Shown one piece after another: positions 19,145-32,280 of a DNA stretch of 64,000 nt. The number at the start of each line of letters is the position of its first letter. The stretch's first letter is position 1. The position numbers and the translations under genes are program-made. The stretch is from Sympetrum striolatum (lineage: Eukaryota; Arthropoda; Insecta; Odonata; Libellulidae), in NCBI GenBank assembly GCA_947579665.1, contig OX388343.1, positions 101,375,657-101,439,656 of the forward strand, read 5' to 3'. Under the pieces are notes generated by a model, which had not been told where the DNA came from, did no database searches, and worked only from the letters and a program-made list of their open reading frames with translations.

Positions 19145-20274
19145 TTTATAAAAACGTATCGATTTACGCTGCTCTTTATCGAGTTATAGTCAAATTCCCG
19201 AGGTGAACGACATGATGTGAATGACCAGAGGTCACCAACTAAGACTTAAAGACAACGATCCGATGTGAAGGACCCGAAATAGATGACCCGAGATCGATAA
19301 TCAAGGTCGATGAATTGAGGTCGATGACTCCAGCATGATGACCAGTGGTGTTGACCAGAGCTCCATGACACGAGGCCGATGACCCGAGCTCGATTACCCG
19401 AGATCGATGACCCGAGGTCGACGAAAAAAGGTCGAAGAACCGAAGCCGAAGAAAGGAGGTCGATCACCCGAGGTCAATGACCCGAGGTAGATGACCAGAG
19501 GTCAATGACTCGAGGTCGATGAAAGGAGGTCGATGACCCGAGGTCGATGACAGGAGGTAGATGACCCCAGGTCGATGACCCGAGGTCGATGACCCTAGGT
19601 CAATGGCTCGAGGTCAATGACCCGAGATCGATGACCCGGGGTCAATGAGCCAAGGTCGATGACCCGAGGTCGATGACCCGGGTTAATGACCTGAGGTGGA
19701 TGAACCGAGGTGGATGACCCAAGGTGGATGAACCGAGGTCGATGACCCGGGGTCGATGACCCGGGGTCGTTGACCCGAGGTCTTTGAACCGAGGTCATTA
19801 ACCCGAGGTCTCTGACCCCTGGTGGATGACCTGTAGGTCGATTTGGGAGGGTCGACTCCGGGAAATCGATTCCGGGAGGTAGATTCCGGAAGGTCGACTC
19901 CGGGAGGTCGACTCCGGAAGGTCGACTCCGGGAGGTCGACTCCGGGTGGTCGACTCCAGGAGGTCGACTCCGGGAGGTAAACTCCGGGAGGTCGACTCCG
20001 GGAGGTTGGCTCCGAGATTTTGACTGTGGGATATCGACTCTTTGAGGTCCTTTTTGGGAGGTCGACTCCGGGATTTTGACTCCGGAAGGTCGACCCCAGA
20101 GACCCCAACGACCACCGGGAGGTCGAATACGGGAGGTCAACTCGGAGAGGTCGGCTCCGGGATTTCGACTGTGGGATTTCGACTCTTAGAGGTCCACTCC
20201 GGAAGGTCAACTCCGGGAAGCGCGACCGGGAGGTCGACTCAGTATTGTCGATTTGATTTTGATTGTGAGGACAT
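16325..20274 (+). repeat. 3.96-kb higher-order repeat, copy 2
   Basis: Homologous positions in copy 3 follow after 3,950 bp, 14 bp less than the copy 1 to copy 2 step. The difference sits in the B2 minisatellite (about 19,990-20,030), where exactly one 14-bp unit is missing. Length change by whole minisatellite units is what slippage or unequal exchange produces. Confidence 0.88.
19145..20271 (+). repeat. Composite minisatellite module 4
   Basis: Module of HOR copy 2: left linker from 19,145, transition at 19,807, right linker ending at 20,271. One 14-bp B2 unit shorter than module 3, otherwise nearly the same unit order. Confidence 0.9.
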
Positions 20275-23095
20275 TTCGATAAAGTAATTTATTTTCGATG
20301 CTTTTTTTCATACATTTGCAAAGTCATGAAAAGTAAGGCAAAAGAGACGAAAAATAATTGAAATTTCGATAAAATTATCCAATTTCGATGCTTTTTTTGA
20401 TCATATCTTGGATAAATTACGAAAACTAAGGCAAAATAGAGGGAAAAGATTGAAATTTCAGTAAATTTCTTCGTTTTCGATGCTTGTTTCAATCATATCA
20501 TGAAAAATCACTAAAAATTAAGACCAAATAGACGAAAAAAGATTGATTTTTATGTGAAATTAACCGTTTTCGATGCTTTTTTCGATCATGTAAAAGCAAA
20601 ATCACGAATAGTAAGGTAAAATAGACGAAAAAAGATTGAAATATCTGTGAAAATATCCGTTTTCAAAGCTATTTGCGATTATATCTTGGCAAAATCTTGA
20701 AAACAATGGCATATTAGAGGAAAAAGTATGAAATTTCAATGAAATTTTCTTTTATTGATGCTTTTTTCGATCACATCTAGGCAAAATCACGAAAACTAAG
20801 GAAAAATAGAGGAGAAAGATAAAAAATTCGCTGAAATAATCTGTTTTCGATCCTTCTTTCGATCATATCTTGGCAAAATCACCAAAAAAATTAAGGCAAA
20901 ATTGAGGAAAAAGTTTAAATTTTTGTGAAAATATCCGTTTACGATGCTTTTTTCGATCATATCTTGGAAAAATTTCGAAAACTAAGGCAAAATATAGGAA
21001 AAGGATTGAAATTTCAGTGAAATCATCCGTTTCCGATGCTTTTTACGATCATATCTTGGAAAAATCACGAAATGTTAGGCAAAATGAACGAAAAAAGACT
21101 GAAATTTCGGTGAAATTATTCGTTTTTGATGTTTTTCTTGATCATATCTTGGAAAAATCAAGAAAATTAACGAAAAATAGTATAGAAAAGATTGAAATTT
21201 CTGTGCATATATCCGTTTTCCATGATTTTTTCGATCATATCCTGGCAAAATCACGAAAACTAAGGCAAACTAGAGGATAAAGTTTCAAATTTCGCTGAAA
21301 TTATCCGTTTTCGTAGCTTATTTCGATCATATCATGGAAAAATCACTAAAAATTAAGACAAAATAGACGAAAAAAGATTGATTTTTATGTGAAATTAACC
21401 GTTTTCGATGCATTTTTCGATCATGTTGAAGCAAAATCACGAATAGTAAGGTAAAATAGAGGAGAAAGATTGAAAATTCGCTGAAATAATCCGTTTTCGA
21501 TACTTCTTTAAATCATATCTTGGCAAAATCACCAAAAAATTTAGGCAAAATTGAGGAAAAAAGTTTAAATTTTTGTGAAAATATCCGTTTACGATGCTTT
21601 TTTCGATCATATCTTGGAAAAATTTCGAAAACTAAGGCAAAATATAGGAAAAGGATTGAAATTTCAGTGAAATCATCCGTTTGCGATGCTTTTTACGATC
21701 ATATCTTGGAAAAATCACGAAAAGTTAGGTAAAATGAACGAAAAAAGACTGAAATTTCGGTGAAATTATTCGTTTTTGTTGTTTTTCTTGATCATATCTT
21801 GGAAAAGTCAAGAAAATTAACGAAAAATAGTATAGAAAAGATTGAAATTTCTGTGAAAATATCCGTTTTCCATGATTTTTTCGATCATATCCTGGCAAAA
21901 TCACGAAAACTAAGGCAAACTAGAGGAAAAAGTTTCAAATTTCGCTGAAATTATCCGTTTTCGATGCTTATTTCGATCATATCTTGGCAAAATCACCAAA
22001 AAATTAAGGCAAAATTTAGGAAAAAAGCTTAAATTTATATGAAAATATCCGTTTACGATGCTTTTTTCGATCATATCTTGGAAAAATTTCGAAAAATAAG
22101 GCAAAATATAGGAAAAAGAATGAAATTTTGGTGAAATCTTCTTCTTTCGAAGCTTTTCCCGGTCATATCATAAAGGAATCACCAATAATTAAGGTTAAAT
22201 AGATGAAAAAGTTTTAAATTTCGGTGAAATTATCCGTTTTCGATGCTTTTCTCGATTATATCTTGGCAAAATTACGAAAACTAATGCAAAATATAGGAGA
22301 AAGAATGAAATTTTGGTGAAATCTTCTTTTTTTGAAGCTTTTCCCGGTAATATCTTGGAAGAATCACCAATAATTAAGGTTAAATAGATGAAAAAGTTTG
22401 AAGTTTCGGTGAAATTATCCGTTTTCGATGCTTTTCTCGATTATATCTTGGCAAAATTACGAAAACTAAGGCAAAATATATGAAAAAGAATGAAATTTCA
22501 GTAAAATCCGTGGTTTTCGATGCTTTTTTTGATCATATCATGGAAAAATCTCTAAAAATTAAGACAAAATAGACGAAAAAAGATTGATTTTTATGTGAAA
22601 TTAACCGTTTTCGATGCTTTTTTCGATCATGTAAAAGCAAAATCACGAATAGTAAGGTAAAATAGACAAGAAAAGATTGTAATTCCGGGTAAATTATCCG
22701 TTTTCCATGCTTTTTTCCATCATATCTTCGCAAAACCAGAGAATTTAAGCCATAATAGAGGAAAAAGATTGAAATTTAGGTGAAATTCTTCGTTTTCGAT
22801 GCTTTCTTGGATCATATCTTGGTAAAAAACGAAATTTATGGTAAATTTACGAAAACAAGATTTAAATTTAGGTGAAATTATGCGTTTTCGATATATTTCT
22901 TATCAAAGCATTCCAAAATCACGAAAAGTAAGGCAAAATAGACGATAAAATATTGAAATTTCGGTGAAATTAACAGTTATCGATGCTCTTTTCGTTCATA
23001 TATTGGCTAAATCACGAAAACAAAGGAAACATAGAGGATAAAGAATGAAATTTCGGTGAAATTTTCTCTTTTGATACTTTTTTCAATAGAATTTC
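20272..23095. repeat. AT-rich ~93-bp satellite array, segment 5
   Basis: Satellite part of HOR copy 3. An extra A in ACCAAAAAAATTAAGG near 20,885 accounts for a 1-bp shift relative to copy 2. Otherwise the monomer order is that of copies 1 and 2. Confidence 0.9.
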
Positions 23096-24239
23096 TTTAT
23101 AAAAACGTATCGATTTACGCTGCTCTTTATCGAGTTATAGTCAAATTCCCGAGGTGAACGACATGATGTGAATGACCAGAGGTCACCAACTAAGACTTAA
23201 AGACAACGATCCGATGTGAAGGACCCGAAATAGATGACCCGAGATCGATAATCAAGGTCGATGAATTGAGGTCGATGACTCCAGCCTGATGACCAGTGGT
23301 GTTGACCAGAGCTCCATGACACGAGGCCGATGACCCGAGCTCGATTACCCGAGATCGATGACCCGAGGTCGACGAAAAAAGGTCGAAGAACCGAAGCCGA
23401 AGAAAGGAGGTCGATCACCCGAGGTCAATGACCCGAGGTAGATGACCAGAGGTCAATGACTCGAGGTCGATGAAAGGAGGTCGATGACCCGAGGTCGATG
23501 ACAGGAGGTAGATGACCCCAGGTCGATGACCCGAGGTCGATGACCCTAGGTCAATGGCTCGAGGTCAATGACCCGAGATCGATGACCCGGGGTCAATGAG
23601 CAGAGGTCGATGACCCGAGGTCGATGACCCGGGTTAATGACCTGAGGTGGATGAACCGAGGTGGATGACCCAAGGTGGATGAACCGAGGTCGATGACCCG
23701 GGGTCGATGACCCAGGGTCGTTGACCCGAGGTCTTTGAACCGAGGTCATTAACCCGAGGTCTCTGACCCCTGGTGGATGACCTGTAGGTCGATTTGGGAG
23801 GGTCGACTCCTGGATATCGATTCCGGGAGGTAGATTCCGGAAGGTCGACTCCGGGAGGTCGACTCCGGAAGGTCGACTCCGGGAGGTCGACTCCGGGTGG
23901 TCGACTCCAGGAGGTCGACTCCGGGAGGTAAACTCCGGGAGGTCGACTCCGGGAGGTCGACTCCAGGAGGTTGGCTCCGAGATTTTGACTGTGGGATATC
24001 GACTCTTTGAGGTCCTTTTTGGGAGGTCGACTCCGTGATTTTGACTCCGGAAGGTCGACCCCAGAGACCCCAACGACCACCGGGAGGTCGAATACGGGAG
24101 GTCAACTCGGAGAGGTCGGCTCCGGGATTTCGACTGTGGGATTTCGACTCTTAGAGGTCCACTCCGGAAGGTCAACTCCGGGAAGCGCGACCGGGAGGTC
24201 GACTCAGCATTGTCGATTTGATTTAGATTGTGAGGACAT
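20275..24239 (+). repeat. 3.96-kb higher-order repeat, copy 3
   Basis: Third full copy: satellite part 20,275-23,095 and module 5. The same landmarks recur at about 3,965 bp in the partial copy that follows. Confidence 0.88.
23096..24237 (+). repeat. Composite minisatellite module 5
   Basis: Module of HOR copy 3: left linker from 23,096, transition at 23,758, right linker to 24,237. The right linker has GATTTAGATTG where other copies have GATTTTGATTG. B2 carries an extra unit relative to module 4, restoring the length of module 3. Confidence 0.9.
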
Positions 24240-25290
24240 TTCGATAAAGTAATTTATTTTCGATGCTTTTTTTCATACATTTGCAAAGTCATGAAAAGTA
24301 AGGCAAAAGAGACGAAAAATAATTGAAATTTCGATAAAATTATCCAATTTCAATGCTTTTTTTGATCATATCTTGGATAAATTACGAAAACTAAGGCAAA
24401 ATAGAGGGAAAAGATTGAAATTTCAGTAAATTTCTTCGTTTTCGATGCTTGTTTCAATCATATCATGAAAAATCACTAAAAATTAAGACCAAATAGACGA
24501 AAAAAGATTGATTTTTATGTGAAATTAACCGTTTTCGATGCTTTTTTCGATCATGTAAAAGCAAAATCACGAATAGTAAGGTAAAATAGACGAAAAAAGA
24601 TTGAAATATCTGTGAAAATATCCGTTTTCAAAGCTATTTGCGATTATATCTTGGCAAAATCTTGAAAACAATGGCATATTAGAGGAAAAAGTATGAAATT
24701 TCAATGAAATTTTCTTTTATTGATGCTTTTTTCGATCACATCTAGGCAAAATCACGAAAACTAAGGAAAAATAGAGGAGAAAGATAAAAAATTCGCTGAA
24801 ATAATCTGTTTTCGATCCTTCTTTCGATCATATCTTGGCAAAATCACCAAAAAATTAAGGCAAAATTGAGGAAAAAAGTTTAACTTTTTGTGAAAATATC
24901 CGTTTACGATGCTTTTTTCGATCATATCTTGGAAAAATTTCGAAAACTAAGGCAAAATATAGGAAAAGGATTGAAATTTCAGTGAAATCATCTGTTTCCG
25001 ATGCTTTTTACGATCATATCTTGGAAAAATCACGACAAGTTAGGCAAAGGAACGAAAAAACACTGAAATTTCGGTGAAATTATTCGTTTTTGATGTTTAT
25101 CTTGATCATATCTTGGAAAAATCAAGAAAATTAACGAAAAATAGTATAGAAATGATTGAAATTTCTGTGAAAATATCCGTTTTCCATGATGTTTTCGATC
25201 ATATCCTGGCAATATCACGAAAACTAAGGCAAACTAGAGGAAAAAGTTTCAAATTTCACTGAAATTATCCGTTTTCGATGCTTATTTCGA
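24240..25290 (+). repeat. 3.96-kb higher-order repeat, partial copy 4
   Basis: About 1.05 kb matches the start of copies 1-3 in monomer order, then departs. Divergence from copies 1-3 is higher towards the end (GATGTTTATCTTGATC, CACGACAAGTTAGG), as expected for the edge of an unequal-exchange array. The right boundary is approximate. Confidence 0.75.
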
Positions 25291-25445
25291 TCATGTCCAG
25301 GCAAAATCACGAAAAGTAAGGTAACAATACAAAAAAGGATTGAAATTTCGGTGAAATTATTTTTTACGATGCTTCTTGGTTGATATCTTAGCAAAATCAC
25401 GAAAAGTAGAGCAAAGTAGACGAAAAAATATTGATTCTTCAGTGA

Positions 25446-25510
25446 AGACTCCGGGAAGCGCGACCTGGAGGTCGACTCAGTGTGGTCGATTTGATTTTGA
25501 TTGTGAGGAC
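25446..25510 (+). repeat. Short remnant of module right end (3 of 8)
   Basis: Same structure and same upstream variant monomer as the other remnants. A region of similar layout recurs about 6.77 kb downstream at 32,216. Confidence 0.8.
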
Positions 25511-27222
25511 ATTTCGGTATAATAATTTATTTTCGATGCCTTTTATGATACATTTGCAAAGTCACGAAAAGTAAGGCAAAAGAGACGAAAAATAATTGAA
25601 ATTTCAGTAAAATTCTTCGTTTTCGATGCTTTTTTCGATCATATCATGGAAAAATCACTAAAAATTAAGACCAAATAGACGAAAAAAGATTGATTTTTAT
25701 TGTAAATTAACCGTTTTCGATGCTTTTTTCGATCATGTAAAAGAAAAATCACGAATAGTAAGGTAAAATAGACGAAAAAAGATTGAAATATCTGTGAAAA
25801 TATCCGTTTTCAATGCTATTTGCGATCATATCTTGGCAAAATCTTGAAAACTATGGAATATTAGAGGAAAAAGTATGAAATTTCAATGAAATTTTCTTTT
25901 ATTGATGCTTTTTTCGATCATATCTTGGCAAAATCACGAAAACTAAGGAAAAATAGAGGAGAAAGATTGAAAATTCGCTGAAATAATCCGTTTTCGATAC
26001 TTCTTTCGATCATATCTTGGCAAAATCACCAAAAAATTAAGGCAAAATTGAGGAAAAAAGTTTAAATTTTTGTGAAAATATCCGTTTACGATGCTTTTTT
26101 CGATCATATCTTGGAAAAATTTCGAAAACTAAGGCAAAATATAGGAAAAGGATTAAAATTTCAATGAAATCATCCGTTTCCGATCCTTTTTACGATCATA
26201 TCTTGGAAAAATCACGAAAATATAGGTAAAATGAACGAAAAAAGACTGAAATTTCGGTGAAATTATTCATTTTTGATGTTTTCCTTGATCATATCTTGGA
26301 AAAATCAAGAAAATTAACGAAATATAGTAAAGAAAAGATTGAAATTTCGGTGAAAATATCCGTTTTCCATGATTTTTTCGATCATATCCTGGCAAAATCA
26401 CGAAAACTAAGGCAATATAGAGGAAAAAGTTTCAAATTTCGCTGAAATTATCCGTTTTCGATGCTTATTTCGATCATATCTTGGCAAAATCACCAAACAA
26501 TTAAGGCAAAATTGAGGAAAAAAGCTTAAATTTATGTGAAAATATCCGTTTACGATGCTTTTTTCGATCATATCTTGGAAAAATTTCGAAAACTAAGGCA
26601 AAATATAGGAAAAAGAATGAAATTTCAGTAAAATTCTTGGTTTTCGATACTTTTTTCGATCATATCATGGAAAAATCAATAAACTTTAAGACAAAATAGT
26701 CGAAAAAATATTGATTTTTATTGGAAATTAACCGCTATCGATGCTTTTTTCGATCATGTAAAAGCAAAATCACGAATAGTAAGGAAAAATAAACGAAAAA
26801 AGATTGTAATTTCGGGGAAATTATCCGTTTTCCATGCTTTTTTCCATCATATCTTCACAAAACCAGAGAATTTAAGCCATAATTGAGGAAAAAGATTGAA
26901 ATTTAGGTGAAATTCTTCGTTTTCGATGTTTTCTTCGATCATATCTTGGTAAAAAAAGAAATTTAAGGTAAATTTACGGAAACAAGATTTAAATTTAGCT
27001 GAAATTATGCGTTTTCGATCCATTTCTTATCAAATCATTCCAAAATCACGAAAAGTAAGGCAAAATAGACGAAAAAATATTGAAATTTCGGTGAAATTAA
27101 CCGTTATCGATGCTTTTTTCGTTCATATATTGGCTAAATCACGAAAACAAAGGAAACATAGAGGATAAAGAATGAAATTTCAGTGAAAATTTCTCTTTTG
27201 ATACTTTTTTCAATAGAATTTC

Positions 27223-28478
27223 TTTATAAAAACGTATCGATTTACGCTGCTCTTTATCGAGTTATACTCAAATTCCCAAGGTGAACGACATGATGTGAAT
27301 GACCAGAGGTCACCAACTAAGACTTAAAGACAACGATCCGATGTGAAGGACCCGAAATAGATGACCCGAGATCGATAATCAAGGTCGATGAATTGAGGTC
27401 GATGACTCCAGCCTGATGACCAGTGGCCGTTGACCAGAGCTAAATGACACGAGGCCGATGACCCGAGCTCGATAACCCGAGATCTATGACCCGAGGTCGA
27501 CGAAAAAAGGTCGAAGAACCGAAGCCGAAGAAACGAGGTCGATGACCCGAGGTAGATCACTCGAGGTCAATGACCCGAGGTCGATGACAGGAGGTCCATG
27601 ACCCGAGGTCGATGACAGGAGGTCCATGACCAACGGTCGATGACCCGAGGTCGATGACCCTAGGTCAATGGCTCGAGGTCAATGACCCGAGATCGATGAC
27701 CCGAGGTCAATTACCCGAGGTCGATGACCCGGGTTGGATGACCTGAGGTGGATGAACCGACGTGGATGACCCGAGCTGGATGACCCGAGGTCGATGACCC
27801 AGGGTCAATGACGCGGCGTCGTTGACCCGAGATCGTTGACCCGAGGTCATTGACCCGAGGTCATTCACCAGAGGTCATTGACCCAAGGTCATTAACCCGA
27901 AGTCTCTGACCCCTGGTGGATGAACTGTAGGTCGATTTAGGAGGGTCGACTCCGTGTGATCGATTCCGGGAGGTCGATTCCGGAAGGTCGACTACGGGAG
28001 AACGATTCCGGAAGGTCAACTCCGGGAGGTTCACTCCAGGAAGTCGACTCCGGGTGGTCGACTCCAGGAGGTCGACTCCTGGAGGTCGACTCCGGGAGGT
28101 CGACTCCGGGAGGTCGACTCCGTGAAGTCGACTCCGGGAGGTCGACTTCGGGAGGTTGACTCCGGGAGGTCGAATCCGGGAGGTTGGCTCCGGGATTTTG
28201 ACTGTGGGATTTGGACTCTTTGAGGTCCACTCCGAGAGGTCGACTCCGGGATTTTGACTCCGGAAGGTCGACCCCGGAGACCCCCCCGAGCACCGGGAGG
28301 TCGAATACGGGAGGTCAACTCGGAGAGGTCGGCTCCGGGAGTTTGACTCCGGGAGGTTGGCTCCGGGATTTCGACTGTGGGATTTCGACTCTTGGAGGTC
28401 CACTCCGGATTGTCGATTCCGGGAAGCGCGACCGGGAGGTCGACTCAGCGTTCTCGATTTGATTTCGATTGTGAGGAC
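27223..28478 (+). repeat. Composite minisatellite module 6
   Basis: Full module with transition at 27,901 and right linker to 28,478. B1 is longer at its end than in modules 1-5, with several AGGTCATTGACCC units (27,844-27,856 and 27,872-27,884 exact). These are T-spacer versions of the AGGTCA-N-TGACCC palindrome. Modules 6 and 8 share many private variants. Confidence 0.9.
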
Positions 28479-29910
28479 ATTTCGGTGAAATAATTTATTT
28501 TCGTTGCTTTTTTTCATTCGTTTGCAAAGTCACGAAAAGTAAGGCAAAAGAGACGACAAATAATTGAAATTTCGGTAAAATTATCCAATTTCGATGCTTT
28601 TTTTGATCATATCTTGGCAAAATTACGAAAACTAAGGCAAAATAGAGGGAAAAGATTGTAATTTCAGTAAAATTCCTCGTTTTCGATGCTTTATCGATCA
28701 TATCATGGAAAAATCACTATAAATTAAGACAAAATAGACGAAAAAAGATTGATTTTTATGTTAAATTAACCGTTTTCGATGCTTTTTTCGATCATGTAAA
28801 AGCAAAATCACGAATAGTAAGGCAAAATAGACGAAAAAAGATTCAAATATCTGTGAAAATATCCGTTTTCAATGCTATTTGCGATCATATCTTGGCAAAA
28901 TCTTGAAAACTATGGCATATTAGAGAAAAAAGTATGAAATTTCAATTAAATTTTCTTTTATTGATGCTATTTTCGATCATATCCAGGCAAAATCACGAAA
29001 ACTAAGGAAAAATAGAGGAGAAAGATTGAAAATTCAATGAAATAATCCATTTTCGATAATTCTTTCGATCATATCTTGGCAAAATCACCAAAAAATTAAG
29101 GCAAAATTGAGGAAAAAAGTTTAAATTTTTTGTAAATATCCGTTTACGATGCTTTTTACGATCATATCTTAAAAAATCACGAAAAAATTAAGGCAAAATT
29201 GAGGAAAAAGATTTAAATTTATGTGAAAATATCCGTTTACGATGCTTTTTTCGATCATATCCTGGAAAAATTTTGAAAACCAAATCAAATTATAGGAAAA
29301 AGAATGAAATTTTGGTGAAATCTTCTTTTTTTGAAGCTTTTGCCGGTCATATCTTGGAAGAATCACCAATAATTAAGGTAAAATAGATGAAAAAGTTTGA
29401 AATTTCGGTGAAATTATCCGTTTTCGATGCTTTTCTCGATTATATCTTGGCTAAATTACGAAAACTAAGGCAAAATAGATGGAAAAGATTGAAATTTCAG
29501 TAAAATTCTTTGTTTACGATATTTTTCTCGATCATATCATGGAAAAATCAGTAAAAATTAAGACAAAATAAACGAAAAAGATTGAATTTTATGTGAAATT
29601 AACCGTTTTCGATGCTATTTTCGATCATGTAAAAGCAAAATCACGAATAGTAAGGTAAAATAGACGAAAAAAGATTGAAATTTAGGTGAAATTATGCGTT
29701 ATCGATCCATTTCTTATAGAATCTTTCCAATATCACGAAAAGTAAGGCAAGATAGACGAAAAAATATTGAAATTTCGGTGAAATTAACCGTTATCGATGC
29801 TTTTTTCGTTCATATATTGGCTAAATTACGAAAACAAAGGAAACATAGAGGATAAAGAATGAAATTTCGGTGAAATTTTCTCTTTTGATACTTTTTTCAA
29901 TAGAATTTCT
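28479..29910. repeat. AT-rich ~93-bp satellite array, segment 7
   Basis: A short array between modules 6 and 7. The part up to about 29,250 matches 37,764-38,527 about 9.28 kb away (shared variants GATGCTTTATCGATCAT and CACTATAAATTAAG), so the two neighbourhoods are copies of one segment. Confidence 0.88.
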
Positions 29911-31005
29911 TTATAAAAACGTATCGATTTACGCTGCTCTTTATCGAGTTATAGTCAAATACCCGAGGTGAACGACATGATGTGAATGACCAAAGGTCAC
30001 CAACTAAGACTTAAAGACAACGATCCGATGTGAAGGACCCGAAATAGATGACCCGAGATCGATAATCAAGGTCGATGAATTGAGGTCGATGACTCCAGCC
30101 TGATGACCAGTGGTGTTGACCAGAGCTCAATGACACGAGGCCGATGACCCGAGCTCGATAACCCGAGATCGATGACCCGAGGTCGACGAAAAAAGGTCGA
30201 AGAACCGAAGCCGAAGAAACGAGGTCGATGACCCGAGGTTGATCACCCGAGGTCAATGACCCGAGGTCCATGACCAGAGGTCAATGACCCGATGTCGATG
30301 ACAGGAGGTCGATGACCCGAGGTCAATGACAGGAAGTCGATGACCCCAGGTCGATGACCCCAGGTCGATGACCCTAGGTCAATGGCTTGAGGTCAATGAC
30401 CCGAGATCGATGACCCGAGGTCAATGACACGAGGTCGATGACCTGGGCTTGATGACCTGAGGTGGATGAACCGAGGTCAATGACCCGAGGTGGATGACCC
30501 GGGGTCGATGACCCGGGGTCAATGTCCCGGGGTCGTAGACCCGAGGTCGTTGACCTGATGTCATTGACCCGAGGTCATTCACCAGAGGTCATTTACCTGA
30601 AGTCATTGACCCGAGGTCTCTGACCCCTGGTGGATGACCTGTAGGTCAATTTGAGAGGGTCGACTCCGGGTGATCGATTCCGGGAGGTCGATTCCGGAAG
30701 GTGGACTCCGGGAGTTCGACTCCGAGTGGTCGACTCCGGGTGGTTGACTCCGGGAGGTCTACTCCAGGAGGTAAACTCCGGGAGGTCGACTCCGGGAGGT
30801 CGACTCCGGGAGGTCGACTCCGGGAGGTCGACTCCGGGAAGTCGACTCCGGGAGGTCGACTCCGGGAGGTCGACTCCGGGAGGTTGGCTCCGGGAATTTG
30901 ACTGTGGGATTTCGACTCTTGGAGGTCCACTCCGGAAGGTCGACTCCGGGAAGCGCGACCGGGAGGTCGACTCAGCGTTGTCGATTTTATTTTGATTGTG
31001 AGGAC
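29911..31005 (+). repeat. Composite minisatellite module 7
   Basis: Full module: B1 to about 30,614, transition at 30,615, right linker to 31,005. Its B2 is one of the most homogeneous, with a run of near-perfect AGGTCGACTCCGGG units at about 30,780-30,885. Confidence 0.9.
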
Positions 31006-32215
31006 ATTTCGGTGAAATAATTTATTTTCGATGCTTTTTTCATACATTTGCAAAGTCACGAAAAGTAAGGCAAAAGAGACGAAAAATAATGGAAATTTCG
31101 GTAAAATTATCCAATTTCGATGCTTTTTTTGATCATATCTTGGATAAATTACGAAAACTAAGGCAAAATAGAGGAAAAAGATTGAAATTTCAGTAAATTT
31201 CTTCGTTTTCGATGCTTTTTTCGATCATATCATGAAAAAATCACTAAAAATTAAGACAAAATAGACGAAAAAAGATTGATTTTTTTGTGAAATTAACCGA
31301 TTTCGATGCTTTTTTCGATCATGTTAAAGCAATATCACGAAAAGTAAGGTAAAATAGACGAAAAAAGATTGAAATATCTATGAAAATATCCGTTTTCAAT
31401 GCTATTTGCGATCTTATCTTGGCAAAATCTTAAAAACTATGGCATATTAGAGGAAAAAGTATGAAATTTCAATGACATTTTCTTTAATTTATGCCTTTTT
31501 CGAACATATCTAGGCAAAATCACGAAAACTAAGGAAAAATAGAGGAGAAAGATTGAAAATTCGCTGAAATAATCCGTTTTCGATACTTCTTTCGATCATA
31601 TCCTGGCAAAATCACCAAAAAATTAAGGCAAAATTGAAGAAAAAATGTTAAATTTTTGTGAAAATATCCGTTTACGATGCTTTTTTCGATCATATCTTGG
31701 AAAAATTTCGAAAACTAAGGCAAAATATAGGAAAATGATTGAAATATCAGTGAAATCATCCGTTTCCGATGCTTTTTACGATCATATCTTGGAAAAATCA
31801 CGAAAAGTTAGGTAAAATGAACGAAAAAAGACTGAAATTACGATGAAATTATTCGTTTTTGATGTTTTTCTTGATCATATCTTTGAAAAATCAAAAAAAT
31901 GAACGAAAAATAGTATAGATAAGATTGAAATTTCTCTGAAAATATCCGGTTTCCATGATTTTTTCGATCATATCCTGGCAAAATCACGAAAACTACGGCA
32001 AACTAGAGGAAAAAGTTTCAAATTTCGCTGAAATTATCCGTTTTCGATCCTTATTTCGATCATGTCCAGGCAAAATCACGAAAAGTAAGGTAACATATAC
32101 AAAAAAGGATTGAAATTTCGGTGAAATTATTTTTTACGATGCTTCTTGGTTCATATCTTAGCAAAATCACGAAAAGTTGAGCAAAGTAGACGAAAAAATA
32201 TTGATTCTTCAGTGA

Positions 32216-32280
32216 AGACTCCGGGAAGCGCGACCTGGAGGTCGACTCAGTGTGGTCGATTTGATTTTGATTGTGAGGAC
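32216..32280 (+). repeat. Short remnant of module right end (4 of 8)
   Basis: Remnant with the same upstream variant monomer, here AAAAGTTGAGCAAAGTAGACG. It is followed by CATTTCGGTTTAATAATTT, close to the TATAATAATTT form after remnant 3. Confidence 0.8.

Larger units (their letters stand above)
24238..27222. repeat. AT-rich ~93-bp satellite array, segment 6
   Basis: It begins as HOR copy 4 and then, beyond about 25,290, switches to monomers of the remnant-bearing type (GATCATGTCCAGGC, CTTCTTGGTTGATATC) and a module remnant at 25,446-25,510. The last part leads into module 6 through the usual pre-module monomers. Confidence 0.88.
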
